A stretch of 64,000 nucleotides of DNA from UBA1431 sp002329665. GTDB lineage: Bacteria; Bacillota; Clostridia; Christensenellales; UBA1431. The stretch spans positions 62,001 to 126,000 of the forward strand of contig JAXGXY010000002.1 in the NCBI GenBank assembly GCA_040772545.1, given 5' to 3'. The notes under the pieces were generated by a model. It saw only the letters and a program-made list of their open reading frames with translations, made no database searches and had not been told where the DNA came from. Position 1 is the first letter of the stretch. Every line of letters starts with the position of its first letter. The translations under genes were made by a program, and so were the position numbers. Positions 16,496 to 24,842 of the stretch are shown here, piece after piece.

Positions 16496-16721
16496 CGTCG
16501 ATACGTCCGCGTCAGAACGGAGAAAACAGCGGAGATTGCGGTCCCCCCAGGCGGGGCCTTAGAAAGAAATGGCGCGTTTCGCGCCATTTCCGGTTGTCGG
16601 CGTCTTTTTACCGGCAGGAGGGATAGCCGGGACCGCGCCCGGCGGCCGGGGCGGATTGCGGGGATTCCGGGCTTCCCCTGAGCGGGAGGCCCTTTTGTGC
16701 GAAGACGGGGGAGGATTAAGG
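16496..16721 (+). promoter_or_regulatory. Structured 5' leader with terminator-like hairpin ahead of the sirtuins
   Basis: The gene-free leader contains a perfect 10-bp hairpin (AAATGGCGCG at 16567-16576, loop TTT, CGCGCCATTT at 16580-16589), several GC-rich potential stems, and a 9-bp hairpin GGGCTTCCC (16669-16677)/GGGAGGCCC (16684-16692) followed by TTTT 10 bases before the GGGGGAGG ribosome binding site. That last structure looks like an attenuator. I cannot match it to a riboswitch class from memory. Confidence 0.5.
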
Positions 16722-17450
16722 ATGATAAGCGCCCTGAACCGGATGATCCGGGAGGCGGGCAAAACGGTCTTCTTCGGCGGCGCGGGCGTTTCCACGGAGT
16801 CCGACATACCGGACTTCAGGTCGTCGGCGGGGCTTTATACCAGGCTGGGGGAACGCTACGCAAACCCGAAGGAGATCTTCAGCCACGCCTTCTTCGTGAA
16901 CCATACCGCCGAGTTTTACAGGATACTGCGGGGGGAGGTCATGGCGCCCCGGCCTCTCCCCAACAGGGCGCATCATGCGCTCGCGCGCATGGAGCGCGAC
17001 GGCGTGCTGCACTCCGTCATCACGCAGAACACGGACGGGCTGCACCAGAAGGCCGGGAGCGTGCGCGTCTGCGAACTGCACGGGTCGTCGCACCGCAACC
17101 CCTGCACGGCCTGCGGCGAGGTGTACGACAGGGATTTCATCCTGAACGCGCCGGGGCCGGTGCCCTTGTGCGCGCGCTGCGGCGGCGTCGTGCGGCTGGG
17201 GGTGGTGCTCTTCGGGGAAGCGCTGCTAAAGGACGTGCTCGAACAGAGCATAGAGGCCGTCGAAGCGGCGGACCTTTTCATCGTGGGCGGAACGTCTTTG
17301 AGGGTGCAGCCCGCCGCGGGGCTTCTCAGGCGTTTTTCGGGCAAAAGCCTCGTCATCATCAACCGCGAGCCCACGCAGTACGACGACAGGGCGGACCTCG
17401 TTTTCCGCGAGAGCATCGGCGGGGTCCTGCAGGCGGCCTGGCCCGAATGA
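16722..17450 (+). CDS. Sir2-family NAD-dependent protein deacylase (first of tandem pair)
   Basis: Removes acyl groups from lysines using NAD and releasing nicotinamide. The 242-residue product has FFGGAGVSTESDIPDFRSS for NAD, ITQNTDGLHQKAGS, the catalytic His in CELHGSSHRN, four zinc cysteines (CTACG... and CARCGG), LFGEAL and FIVGGTSLRVQPAAGL. ATG 16722 follows GGGGGAGGATTAAGG; the frame is open upstream through the leader, but that part has no Sir2 features. It is followed after 65 bases by a second sirtuin. The alanine/tyrosine pattern for desuccinylase specificity was not resolved. Confidence 0.93.
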   Translation: MISALNRMIREAGKTVFFGGAGVSTESDIPDFRSSAGLYTRLGERYANPKEIFSHAFFVNHTAEFYRILRGEVMAPRPLPNRAHHALARMERDGVLHSVITQNTDGLHQKAGSVRVCELHGSSHRNPCTACGEVYDRDFILNAPGPVPLCARCGGVVRLGVVLFGEALLKDVLEQSIEAVEAADLFIVGGTSLRVQPAAGLLRRFSGKSLVIINREPTQYDDRADLVFRESIGGVLQAAWPE

Positions 17451-17515
17451 CCCATTGGAAGGCGGCCGCCTTCAACTGACCAGTGACCAGCGAAAAAATG
17501 AGGAGGGGAAACCCG

Positions 17516-18253
17516 ATGATAAGCACCTTTACGCAAATGATACAAGGAGCAAAGCGCGCCGTCTTCTTCGGCGGCGCGGGCGTTTCCACGGAATCCGACA
17601 TACCGGATTTCAGGTCGGCAGAGGGCCTGTATTCAAGGCTCAGCGACCGGTACGTATCGCCCGAGGAGCTGTTGAGCCGCTCGTTCTTCATCAGCCATCC
17701 GGCCGAGTTCTACAAGTTCTATAAAGAACAGCTCCTCGCGCCTAACGCGGGCCCCAACCGGGCGCATTACGCGCTTGCCCGCATGGAGCGGGACGGAAAG
17801 CTCGCGGCGGTCATCACGCAGAACATCGACGGGCTGCACCAGGAGGCGGGGTCGGGGACCGTATACGAGGTACACGGGTCCACGCGCCGCAACTACTGCA
17901 TGAAATGCAGGGAAGAGTACGGCCTGGATTTCGTGTTACAGGCCCCCGGGCCCGTGCCGCTGTGCGAGAAATGCGGCGGCATCGTGCGGCCCGACGTGAC
18001 GCTCTACGAGGAGGCGCTGCCTGAGGCAACGCTCGCGCTGAGCGCGCGGGCCGTGCAGGAGGCGGACCTGTTCATCGTGGGCGGCACTTCGCTTGTCGTG
18101 TATCCCGCGGCGGGGCTTTTGGAATACTACAGTGGGGAGAACCTCGTCATCATCAACAGGGAGCCCACTCCCTACGACGGCAGGGCGTCGCTTATCTTCC
18201 GCGAGAGCATCGGCGAGGTGCTGGAGGGCGCGTGGCCCGAAAAGGCGCGGTAG
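17516..18253 (+). CDS. Sir2-family NAD-dependent protein deacylase (second of tandem pair)
   Basis: A 245-residue paralogue of the preceding gene with every catalytic landmark retained: FFGGAGVSTESDIPDFRSA, ITQNIDGLHQEAGS, catalytic His in YEVHGSTRRN, zinc cysteines CMKCRE and CEKCGG, and FIVGGTSLVVYPAAGL. It differs from its neighbour in the NAD-pocket motif (Ile for Thr in QN-DG), in RPDVTLYEEAL versus RLGVVLFGEAL and in the zinc domain, so the two copies may have divided substrates. ATG 17516 follows GAGGAGGGG. It is convergent with deoD, with only 5 bases between stops. Confidence 0.93.
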   Translation: MISTFTQMIQGAKRAVFFGGAGVSTESDIPDFRSAEGLYSRLSDRYVSPEELLSRSFFISHPAEFYKFYKEQLLAPNAGPNRAHYALARMERDGKLAAVITQNIDGLHQEAGSGTVYEVHGSTRRNYCMKCREEYGLDFVLQAPGPVPLCEKCGGIVRPDVTLYEEALPEATLALSARAVQEADLFIVGGTSLVVYPAAGLLEYYSGENLVIINREPTPYDGRASLIFRESIGEVLEGAWPEKAR

Positions 18254-18258
18254 GGGGC

Positions 18259-18972
18259 CTAGGCCCGCGCGGCGGCGAGCAGGGTCGAAAGCCCGAGCTC
18301 GATCATTTCGTTAAGTGATGTTTCGCGCTCCGCCGGGCTGAGGCGGGCGCCGTCGGCGAACTGGTCGGTGACGGTGAGAATGGAAAGCGCCCGCGCGCGG
18401 TGGCGCGCCGCCACCGTGTAGAGCGCGCAGGTCTCCATTTCGACGGCCATCACGTTGTAGTTTGCCCAGTTCTTCCAGTCGTCGGGGTCGGCGCCGTAGA
18501 ACGCGTCGGTGGTGAGCACGTTGCCGCACCAGACGGTGAGGCCGCGCTGCGCGGCGATGCCGTGCGCCGCCGACAAAAGGCCGTAGTCGGCGCAGGGGGC
18601 GTACGTGCCGCTGAGCCTGTAGCTGTTCATCGCCGAATCCGTGGACGCGGACATCGCGAGGACGAGGTCGCGGTTTTTGACCTTGTCGAGCATGGACCCG
18701 CAGGTGCCAATGCGAATCAGCGTGTCCACGCCGTAGTCGCGGATGAGTTCCCGGGCGTAGAGGTCCATCGACGGCATGCCGACGCCCGAAGTCTGCACGG
18801 AAACGCGCAGGCCTTCATACGTCCCCGTATATCCGAACATGCCCCGTATCTCGTTGTAGCGCACCGCGTCTTCAAGGAAGTTTTCGGCGATGTAGCGCGC
18901 CCTGTACGGGTCGCCCGGCATCAGCACGTACCTGGCTATTTCGCCGGGGCCGGCTCCTATGTGCAGGCTCAT
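18259..18972 (-). CDS. deoD: Purine nucleoside phosphorylase, DeoD type
   Basis: Cleaves purine nucleosides with phosphate to base and ribose 1-phosphate. The 237-residue product has LMPGDPYRARYIAE at the phosphate site, GMPSMDLYARELI, RIGTCGSML, and the ribose/base site NVMAVEMETCALY ending with LTVTDQ; this is the hexameric bacterial type. An AGGAGGGA ribosome binding site precedes the ATG. It stands alone, convergent with the sirtuins; nicotinamide riboside phosphorolysis by this enzyme family would be one possible link to NAD turnover. Confidence 0.95.
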   Translation of the reverse strand: MSLHIGAGPGEIARYVLMPGDPYRARYIAENFLEDAVRYNEIRGMFGYTGTYEGLRVSVQTSGVGMPSMDLYARELIRDYGVDTLIRIGTCGSMLDKVKNRDLVLAMSASTDSAMNSYRLSGTYAPCADYGLLSAAHGIAAQRGLTVWCGNVLTTDAFYGADPDDWKNWANYNVMAVEMETCALYTVAARHRARALSILTVTDQFADGARLSPAERETSLNEMIELGLSTLLAAARA

Positions 18973-19053
18973 GAGGGTCCCTCCTCTTTAGCGTGATCCG
19001 TACCCCATCATACCAGTTCCCCTGCGGCGGCCGCAAGCCCTCGTAGGGTTCTG

Positions 19054-19152
19054 CCTGCCGACAGTTTATCGGCAGGCGGTCCGTCGACAAACCCCTTCGG
19101 GATTTGTCAAACGGACTTATCGGCAGGTTGAAACGCGCTCCGGGCGCGTAAG
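19054..19152 (+). repeat. Hairpin-cassette repeat, family A, partial copy
   Basis: Contains CCTGCCGA...TCGGCAGG (19054-19076), the CGTCGACAAA...TTCGGGATTTGTC hairpin seen in full at 43694 and 56979, and a GTTGAAACGCGC...GCGCG hairpin. The CACATGT hairpin module of full copies is missing, and a family B repeat follows directly. Confidence 0.6.
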
Positions 19153-19365
19153 GCACACGCTAAACGCGAAGCTTTGTGGGAAGAAGGACGTGCGAAGCCT
19201 AACCCGAAAAACTCCCGCAAAGCCCAAAAACTCCTTATGAAGCAAAGGCTTTGCGGGAAGAGAGAAGCAACGCAGCGGGGCGAAGAATCCCCGTAACGCG
19301 AAGCGTGAAGGGGGTTCTGAGCGGAGCGGAGTTTGCGCCGACGAGCTCCGACGAGGGTTGACTTT
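19153..19365 (+). repeat. Interspersed repeat, family B, long copy
   Basis: Shares with 49951-50144 the block GGGGCGAAGAATCCCC, then GCGAAGCGTGAAGGGG-like and AGCGGAGTTTGC and CGACGA, and includes a CCCGCAAAGCC...GGCTTTGCGGG hairpin. Other copies lie inverted in the rrn spacer. This 460-base gap between deoD and the PHP gene is otherwise empty, except for a possible TTGACT-17-TACCTT promoter at 19358-19386 pointing at the PHP gene. Confidence 0.65.
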
Positions 19366-19433
19366 TAACCGGCGATGCTTTACCTTAATCAATAGTGTGG
19401 GGTCCGGACTTCCCTGAAAGAGGAGGCAGCCCG

Positions 19434-20201
19434 TTGAAGATCGAAGTCGACACGCATGTACACACCGTTGTGAGCGACCACGCGTACTCCACGATCACCG
19501 AAGTGGTCGCGGAGGCCGCGGCGACCGGCCTGAAGGGGATCGTGGTGACCGAGCACGGCCCTGCCGTCCCCGGCGCCCCGCCGCCCTTTTTTTTCAGCGT
19601 GTCGCCCATGCCCAGGGAGAAGGCCGGGGTCCGGCTCTACTTCGGCTGCGAGGCGGACATCCTTTACAGCACCGGCGAGCTGGACATATACGCCGACCAG
19701 CTCAGGCGGCTGGATTTCGTCATCGCCGCGCTGCACCAGCCGGTGACGGCGCCGTCGAAGCGGGAGCGCCACACGCGCGCGATCGTCAACGCGATCAAAA
19801 ACCCGCTGGTGGACTGCATAGCGCATCCGGAGAACCCGGCCTTCCCGGTCGACATGGACGTCGTCGTCAGGGCGGCCGCCCGGTACGATAAGCTGCTGGA
19901 AGTCAACAACAATTCCTTCCTCGTGCGGCCCGGCGGGGAGCAGGCGTATCGCGGCATGCTCGGCGCCTGCGCGGACCGGGGCGTGCGGATCGCCGTGGCC
20001 AGCGACGCGCACATCGACAGCGATGTCGGGCGCGTGGGCCGTGCGCTCGAACTGCTTCGCGCCATAGGTTTCCCCGAGGACCTGATCGTGAACGCAACGT
20101 TCGACGTTTTCGAAAACTACCTTCACGAACGCCGCGCGCGGGTCGAGGCCTTTGTGGCGCGAAACGAAATCTTCTTCGAGGGCTGCCGTTTTGAGTTTTA
20201 A
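19434..20201 (+). CDS. PHP-domain phosphatase, YcdX-like
   Basis: PHP enzymes are trinuclear-metal phosphoesterases. The 255-residue product has the metal ligands DTHVHT at the start, VTEHGP, CEADIL, ALHQP, IAHPENP and ASDAHIDSDVG near the end, in the order seen in the YcdX subgroup. Start is TTG 19434, 7 bases after AGGAGG. The substrate is unknown. It precedes the sugar operon, but a separate promoter lies between. Confidence 0.85.
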   Translation: MKIEVDTHVHTVVSDHAYSTITEVVAEAAATGLKGIVVTEHGPAVPGAPPPFFFSVSPMPREKAGVRLYFGCEADILYSTGELDIYADQLRRLDFVIAALHQPVTAPSKRERHTRAIVNAIKNPLVDCIAHPENPAFPVDMDVVVRAAARYDKLLEVNNNSFLVRPGGEQAYRGMLGACADRGVRIAVASDAHIDSDVGRVGRALELLRAIGFPEDLIVNATFDVFENYLHERRARVEAFVARNEIFFEGCRFEF

Positions 20202-20219
20202 AGGCGGCTATGGTACAAT
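20191..20219 (+). promoter_or_regulatory. Promoter of the glycosyltransferase-rhamnose operon
   Basis: TTGAGT (20191-20196), 17-base spacer, TACAAT (20214-20219) with an extended TGG before the -10. The -35 box overlaps the last codons of the PHP gene. The predicted start of transcription falls at about 20226, the A of the chosen ATG. Confidence 0.6.
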
Positions 20220-20225
20220 TTGACT

Positions 20226-21443
20226 ATGCAGGGTGTCTATGCAAAAACGAATAGACCCGTACGCGTGCTCCATGTTTCCAACACAGACTTTTTTTTGACC
20301 AGGCTCCTGATCGGCAAGATGAGAGGGCTTGTGAAGGCGGGCTACGAAGTCGAAGCCGCCGCCCCCGACAGCGGCTTTTCCGGCGAACTGAAGGCCTTCG
20401 GCATACGCTTCATCGACGTGCCCATCCCCCGGAAGATCTCGGCCTTCAGGGATTACGCGGCCTACCGCCGGCTCGTAGGGGTGATCCGCGAGGGCGGTTA
20501 CGACATCGTGCACACGCACAGCGCAAAAGCGGGGTTTATCGGCAGGCTCGCGGCGCACAGGGCAGGGACGCGCTGCATCCTGCACACCGCGCACGGCCTG
20601 CCTTTTTATGAAGGGCAGCCCCGGCTGAGGCACCGCGCGTACAGGTTCCTCGAGCGGTACGCGCAGAAACGGGCGCATCTGCTGCTTTCCCAGAACCGCG
20701 AGGACATGCGGGCGATGGTCGAATACAAGCTGGAGAAGCCCGAAAGGATACTCTACGAGGGTAACGGCATAGACATAGAAGAGGTCCGCCGCGAAGCGGC
20801 GCTCGCGCCGGAGGGCGGCGTGCCCGGCACCGAAGGCAGGAGAGTCATCGGGTTTTTTGCGCGCATCGAACCGGTGAAAGGCCACCGCATTTTCCTTAGC
20901 GCGTTACGGGAACTGGTTAGTGAGAGGCAGGACGTCCTGTGCCTGATGGCCGGGGCCAACATGGGCATGGAGGACGACTATGCCCGCCGGGTGATGGACG
21001 ACATCCGCGAACTGGGGCTGGAGCGTTTTGTATGCTGCCTCGGCTTCCGCGACGACGTGATCCGCCTGATCACGCTGTGCGACATCGTGGTCCTCCCCTC
21101 CGAAAAGGAGGGGATCCCGAGGGTCCTCATGGAGGCCATGGCGCTGGGCAAGCCGGTCGTCGCCACCGACGTGCCGGGGACGCGCGAGCTCGTAGAAGAC
21201 GAAAAGACGGGCCTGCTCGCGCCCTACGGCGACCCGGCGGCGCTTGCCTCGGCGATGGACCGCCTGCTGAGGGACGGGGAACTCGCTTCGAGGCTGCGCG
21301 AAGCGGCGCGGCTCAGGGTCGAGCGGGAATTCGACGAAAGACTGGTCATCGGGCGTCTGGAAGCGGTCTACCGCGACGCGCTCGAACGGGGCGCCAAGGC
21401 GACGCCGGGATGTGACGGAGGGACGGCATGCAAACCATACTGA
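20226..21443 (+). CDS. GT4-family glycosyltransferase (retaining, GT-B fold)
   Basis: Transfers a sugar from a nucleotide donor to a lipid-linked or polysaccharide acceptor at the cytoplasmic membrane face. The 405-residue product has an N-terminal acceptor domain (VLHVSNTDFFLTRLLIGKM, HTHSAKAGFIGRLAA) and a donor domain with GFFARIEPVKGH and the E-x7-E motif in EKEGIPRVLMEAMA. The family resembles capsule and exopolysaccharide transferases. No good ribosome binding site precedes ATG 20226, and a promoter -10 box ends 7 bases before it, so the message may be leaderless. First gene of the rhamnose operon; overlaps rfbD by 16 bases. Confidence 0.85.
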   Translation: MQGVYAKTNRPVRVLHVSNTDFFLTRLLIGKMRGLVKAGYEVEAAAPDSGFSGELKAFGIRFIDVPIPRKISAFRDYAAYRRLVGVIREGGYDIVHTHSAKAGFIGRLAAHRAGTRCILHTAHGLPFYEGQPRLRHRAYRFLERYAQKRAHLLLSQNREDMRAMVEYKLEKPERILYEGNGIDIEEVRREAALAPEGGVPGTEGRRVIGFFARIEPVKGHRIFLSALRELVSERQDVLCLMAGANMGMEDDYARRVMDDIRELGLERFVCCLGFRDDVIRLITLCDIVVLPSEKEGIPRVLMEAMALGKPVVATDVPGTRELVEDEKTGLLAPYGDPAALASAMDRLLRDGELASRLREAARLRVEREFDERLVIGRLEAVYRDALERGAKATPGCDGGTACKPY

Positions 21444-22297
21444 TAACGGGGTGCAGGGGGCAGTTGGGCCTGGAGCTGACCAGGCAGCTCGGCGCCGACT
21501 GCCGCCTGATCCTTGTCGACATCGAGGAGCTGGACATCACCGATTCGGCCGCTGTATTCGACCAGGTGAAAAAGGCCGAGCCGGACGCTGTCATCAACTG
21601 CGCCGCCTACACCAACGTGGACGCGTGCGAGCACAACGTCGACCTCGCCTACAGGGTCAACGCCATGGGCGCGCGCAACCTCGCGTGCGCGTCCTTCGAA
21701 GCGGGCGCGAAGATGGTGCAGATCTCCACGGATTACGTGTTCAGCGGCGAGGGCGTAGGCGACGAGGACGGCTCGGTCCGGGCGTACGTGGAGAACGACA
21801 GGCCGGGGCCTATCAACGTGTACGGGAAGTCGAAGCTGGCGGGCGAGGAGATGGTACGCGCGCACAACCCGCGCCACCTTATATTCAGGACGGCCTGGCT
21901 CTTCGGCGAGGGCGCCAACTTCGTAAGGACGATGCTCAGGCTGGCAAAGGACCACGATTCGATCACGGTGGTAAACGACCAGTGGGGCAATCCGACCAGC
22001 ACGAAGGAGCTGGCCAGGCTCATCATCGACGTGATGCGGCGTCCCGAGTACGGGGTCTTCCACGCCACCTGCGAGGGCGTGTGCACCTGGTACGAATTCG
22101 CCTGCGAGATCTTCCGCGTCAGGGGCCTTGAAACCAGGGTCGTGCCCTGCACGAGCGCCGAATACCCGCGTCCGGCGCCGAGGCCGCGGTATTCCATGCT
22201 GGACAACCGCGCGGCGCGTTTATGCGGCGCGTATTCGATGGCGCACTGGAAAGACGCCCTTGCCGAGTACCTAAAGGCGCAGGAGGGACCATGCTGA
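21428..22297 (+). CDS. rfbD: dTDP-4-dehydrorhamnose reductase
   Basis: Last step of dTDP-L-rhamnose synthesis, reducing the 4-keto group. The 289-residue extended SDR has a GCRGQLGLEL nucleotide site, INCAAYTNVDACE, STDYVFSGEG, and the Tyr-x3-Lys in NVYGKSKLAGEEM, then FRTAWLFGEGANFV. GGAGGGACGGC lies before ATG 21428, inside the end of the glycosyltransferase gene. The four rfb genes are contiguous and in the order D-B-A-C. Confidence 0.95.
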   Translation: MQTILITGCRGQLGLELTRQLGADCRLILVDIEELDITDSAAVFDQVKKAEPDAVINCAAYTNVDACEHNVDLAYRVNAMGARNLACASFEAGAKMVQISTDYVFSGEGVGDEDGSVRAYVENDRPGPINVYGKSKLAGEEMVRAHNPRHLIFRTAWLFGEGANFVRTMLRLAKDHDSITVVNDQWGNPTSTKELARLIIDVMRRPEYGVFHATCEGVCTWYEFACEIFRVRGLETRVVPCTSAEYPRPAPRPRYSMLDNRAARLCGAYSMAHWKDALAEYLKAQEGPC

Positions 22298-23358
22298 CGT
22301 ATCTGGTGACCGGCGGCGCCGGATTCATAGGCTCGAACTATGTAAGGCACGTGCTCCGAAACACGGAGGACGTGCGGGTCATCAACGTCGACGCGCTCAC
22401 GTACGCGGGCAACCTTGAAAACCTTAAGGGGCTCGAAGGCATGCCGCGCTACGCCTTTGTCCGGGCGGACATCTGCGACGCGGACGCGCTGGGCGGGGTT
22501 TTTTGCCGCAACGACGTGGACGTCGTCGTGCATTTCGCGGCCGAAAGCCATGTGGACCGCAGCATCGAGGAACCGGACGTGTTCGTCCGCACCAACGTGC
22601 TCGGGACGCTGAACCTGCTCAACGCCGCGCTTGGCGCCTGGGAAAGCGGGGGCATGGAAGGCAAAAAGTTCGTGCACGTCTCCACCGACGAGGTGTACGG
22701 GTCGCTGGGGCCGGCGGGGTATTTCACGGAAGAGACGCCGCTTGACCCGCACAGCCCGTATTCGGCGAGCAAGGCGGCGTCCGATCTGCTGGTCAAGGCC
22801 TACGGCGACACCTACGGCCTGCCCGTGAACATCACGCGGTGCTCCAACAACTACGGCCCGTACCAGTTCCCCGAAAAGCTCATCCCCCTGATGCTCAACA
22901 ACGCGCTGTGCAACAGGCCGCTGCCGGTATACGGCGAGGGCCTGAACGTGCGCGACTGGCTCTACGTCGGGGACCACTGCGCGGCCGTCGAACTCGTGGC
23001 GCGCAAAGGGAAGCCGGGCGAGGTCTACAACATCGGAGGGCACAACGAAAAGACCAACATCGAAATCGTGCGCCTTATCCTGGCGGCGCTCAAAGAGATG
23101 CTTTTACAAAGCGACCCGCGCCGGGCCCATATCACGGAGGACCTCATCACGTTCGTAAAGGACAGGAAAGGCCACGACCTGCGCTACGCGATCGACCCTT
23201 CGAAGATCAGGCGCGAGCTGGGCTGGGAGCCGAAGACGGCGTTTGAAGAGGGCCTTCGCGGCACGATCGCCTGGTACCTCGACAACGAAGACTGGCTCAG
23301 GCACGTGACCAGCGGGGAGTACACGCGCTATTACGAGCGCATGTACGGCGGCAGATGA
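22291..23358 (+). CDS. rfbB: dTDP-glucose 4,6-dehydratase
   Basis: Second step of the rhamnose pathway: dTDP-glucose to dTDP-4-keto-6-deoxyglucose, with tightly bound NAD. The 355-residue product has TGGAGFIGSNYVRH, AAESHVDRSI, STDEVYGSLG, PYSASKAASDLLVKAY, RCSNNYGPYQFPEKLIPL and VRDWLYVGDHC. The ATG at 22291 follows GCAGGAGGGACC and overlaps the rfbD end by 7 bases. Intact and of normal length. Confidence 0.96.
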   Translation: MLTYLVTGGAGFIGSNYVRHVLRNTEDVRVINVDALTYAGNLENLKGLEGMPRYAFVRADICDADALGGVFCRNDVDVVVHFAAESHVDRSIEEPDVFVRTNVLGTLNLLNAALGAWESGGMEGKKFVHVSTDEVYGSLGPAGYFTEETPLDPHSPYSASKAASDLLVKAYGDTYGLPVNITRCSNNYGPYQFPEKLIPLMLNNALCNRPLPVYGEGLNVRDWLYVGDHCAAVELVARKGKPGEVYNIGGHNEKTNIEIVRLILAALKEMLLQSDPRRAHITEDLITFVKDRKGHDLRYAIDPSKIRRELGWEPKTAFEEGLRGTIAWYLDNEDWLRHVTSGEYTRYYERMYGGR

Positions 23359-23378
23359 CCTTACGGTGGGAGGGGAAC

Positions 23379-24251
23379 ATGAAAGGAATCATACTCGCGG
23401 GGGGCGCGGGCACGAGGCTCTATCCCGCGACCATGGCGATCTCCAAACAGATCCTGCCCGTTTTCGACAAGCCGATGATCTACTATCCGCTCTCGGTCCT
23501 GATGCTGGCCGGAATAAGGGAAGTGCTCATCATCTCGACGCCGCGCGACATCGGCCTGTTCAAGGACCTGTTCGGGGACGGTTCCCAGCTCGGGATGCGT
23601 TTCGCGTACGCCGTACAGCCCGAGCCGAGGGGCCTTGCGGACGCGTTCATCATCGGCGAAGCGTTCATCGGAAGCGATCCGGTCGCGCTTATACTGGGCG
23701 ACAACATCTTCTACGGGCACGGTTTGAGCGGGCTGCTGAAGAAGACGGCGAAAAACGGCGACTGCGCGACGATCTTCGGGCTTTACGCCAAGGACCCCGC
23801 CAGGTTCGGCGTCGTGGAGTTCGACGACGCGGGGAACGTGGTCTCCATCGAGGAAAAGCCCAAGCGCCCGAAATCGAACTACATCGTTCCCGGCCTGTAT
23901 TTCTACCCGAACGAAGTGGTCGGGATCGCCAAGAACATAGAGCCGTCCGACCGCGGCGAGATCGAGATCACCGCCGTGAACAACGAGTTCCTGCGGCTGG
24001 GCAGGCTGCGCGTAGAGCTCCTGGGACGCGGCATGGCCTGGCTGGACACCGGCACGCACGAGAGCCTGATGGACGCGTCCAACTTCGTGGCCGCGATCCA
24101 GAACACGCAGGCCGTATACGTGGCCTGCATAGAGGAGATCGCCTACCAGCAGGGGTACATCGACGCGGAAACGCTCAGGAAAAGGGCGCTGGCCCTCGGG
24201 AAGACGGCGTACGCGGAATACATCCTCCGGGTGATCGACGAGGGGACATAG
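23379..24251 (+). CDS. rfbA: Glucose-1-phosphate thymidylyltransferase
   Basis: First step: glucose 1-phosphate plus dTTP to dTDP-glucose. The 290-residue product has the nucleotidyltransferase signature GIILAGGAGTRLYPAT, then KQILPVFDKPMIYYPL, LGDNIFYGHGL, and GMAWLDTGTHESLMDASNF. ATG 23379 follows GGTGGGAGGGG. End-product inhibition by dTDP-rhamnose is usual for this family. Confidence 0.96.
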   Translation: MKGIILAGGAGTRLYPATMAISKQILPVFDKPMIYYPLSVLMLAGIREVLIISTPRDIGLFKDLFGDGSQLGMRFAYAVQPEPRGLADAFIIGEAFIGSDPVALILGDNIFYGHGLSGLLKKTAKNGDCATIFGLYAKDPARFGVVEFDDAGNVVSIEEKPKRPKSNYIVPGLYFYPNEVVGIAKNIEPSDRGEIEITAVNNEFLRLGRLRVELLGRGMAWLDTGTHESLMDASNFVAAIQNTQAVYVACIEEIAYQQGYIDAETLRKRALALGKTAYAEYILRVIDEGT

Positions 24252-24263
24252 GGAGGCAGCATT

Positions 24264-24842
24264 ATGGGCAGATTCACTTTCGAAGAGACCGGAATAAACG
24301 GCGTATACATCATCGACCCGCCGGTGTTTACGGACGCGCGCGGGTTTTTCATGGAGTTCTACAACGGCCGCGACTTCACGGAAGCCGGGCTTAAAGTGAC
24401 CTTCGTACAGGACAATCATTCGCTGTCCGCTAAGGGCGTTTTGAGGGGGCTCCACCTGCAGGCCGGGCATCCGCAGGGCAAGCTCGTGCGCGTGCTGAGG
24501 GGCGAGGTCTTCGACGTGGCGGTTGACGTGCGCGAGGATTCCCCGACCTTCGGCAAATGGACGGGCATGATCCTTTCCGGGGAAAACAGGCGCCAGCTCT
24601 ACATCCCGCCGGGGCTGGCGCACGGGTTCCTCGTGCTCTCCGACGATGCGGAGTTCATGTACAAGTGCACGGATTTCTATTATCCCGAGGACGAATGCGG
24701 CATCATTTGGAACGACCCGGACCTGAACATTAAATGGCCGTTGCCCGAAGGCGGCGCGCCGCTGCTGTCCAAAAAAGACATGGCCTGGGGCACGTTCAAG
24801 GATTTCATCGGCCGCGTCGGCGGCCGGGGAGGCCCGGTTTGA
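24264..24842 (+). CDS. rfbC: dTDP-4-dehydrorhamnose 3,5-epimerase
   Basis: Epimerises C3 and C5 of dTDP-4-keto-6-deoxyglucose before reduction by RfbD. The 192-residue cupin has DARGFFMEFYN, QDNHSLSAKGVLRGLHLQ with the catalytic His, RVLRGEVFDVAVD, YIPPGLAHGFLVLSD and the Tyr in YKCTDFYYPEDE. GGGAGGCAGC lies before the ATG. The stop overlaps the TTG start of the next epimerase by 4 bases. Confidence 0.95.
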   Translation: MGRFTFEETGINGVYIIDPPVFTDARGFFMEFYNGRDFTEAGLKVTFVQDNHSLSAKGVLRGLHLQAGHPQGKLVRVLRGEVFDVAVDVREDSPTFGKWTGMILSGENRRQLYIPPGLAHGFLVLSDDAEFMYKCTDFYYPEDECGIIWNDPDLNIKWPLPEGGAPLLSKKDMAWGTFKDFIGRVGGRGGPV

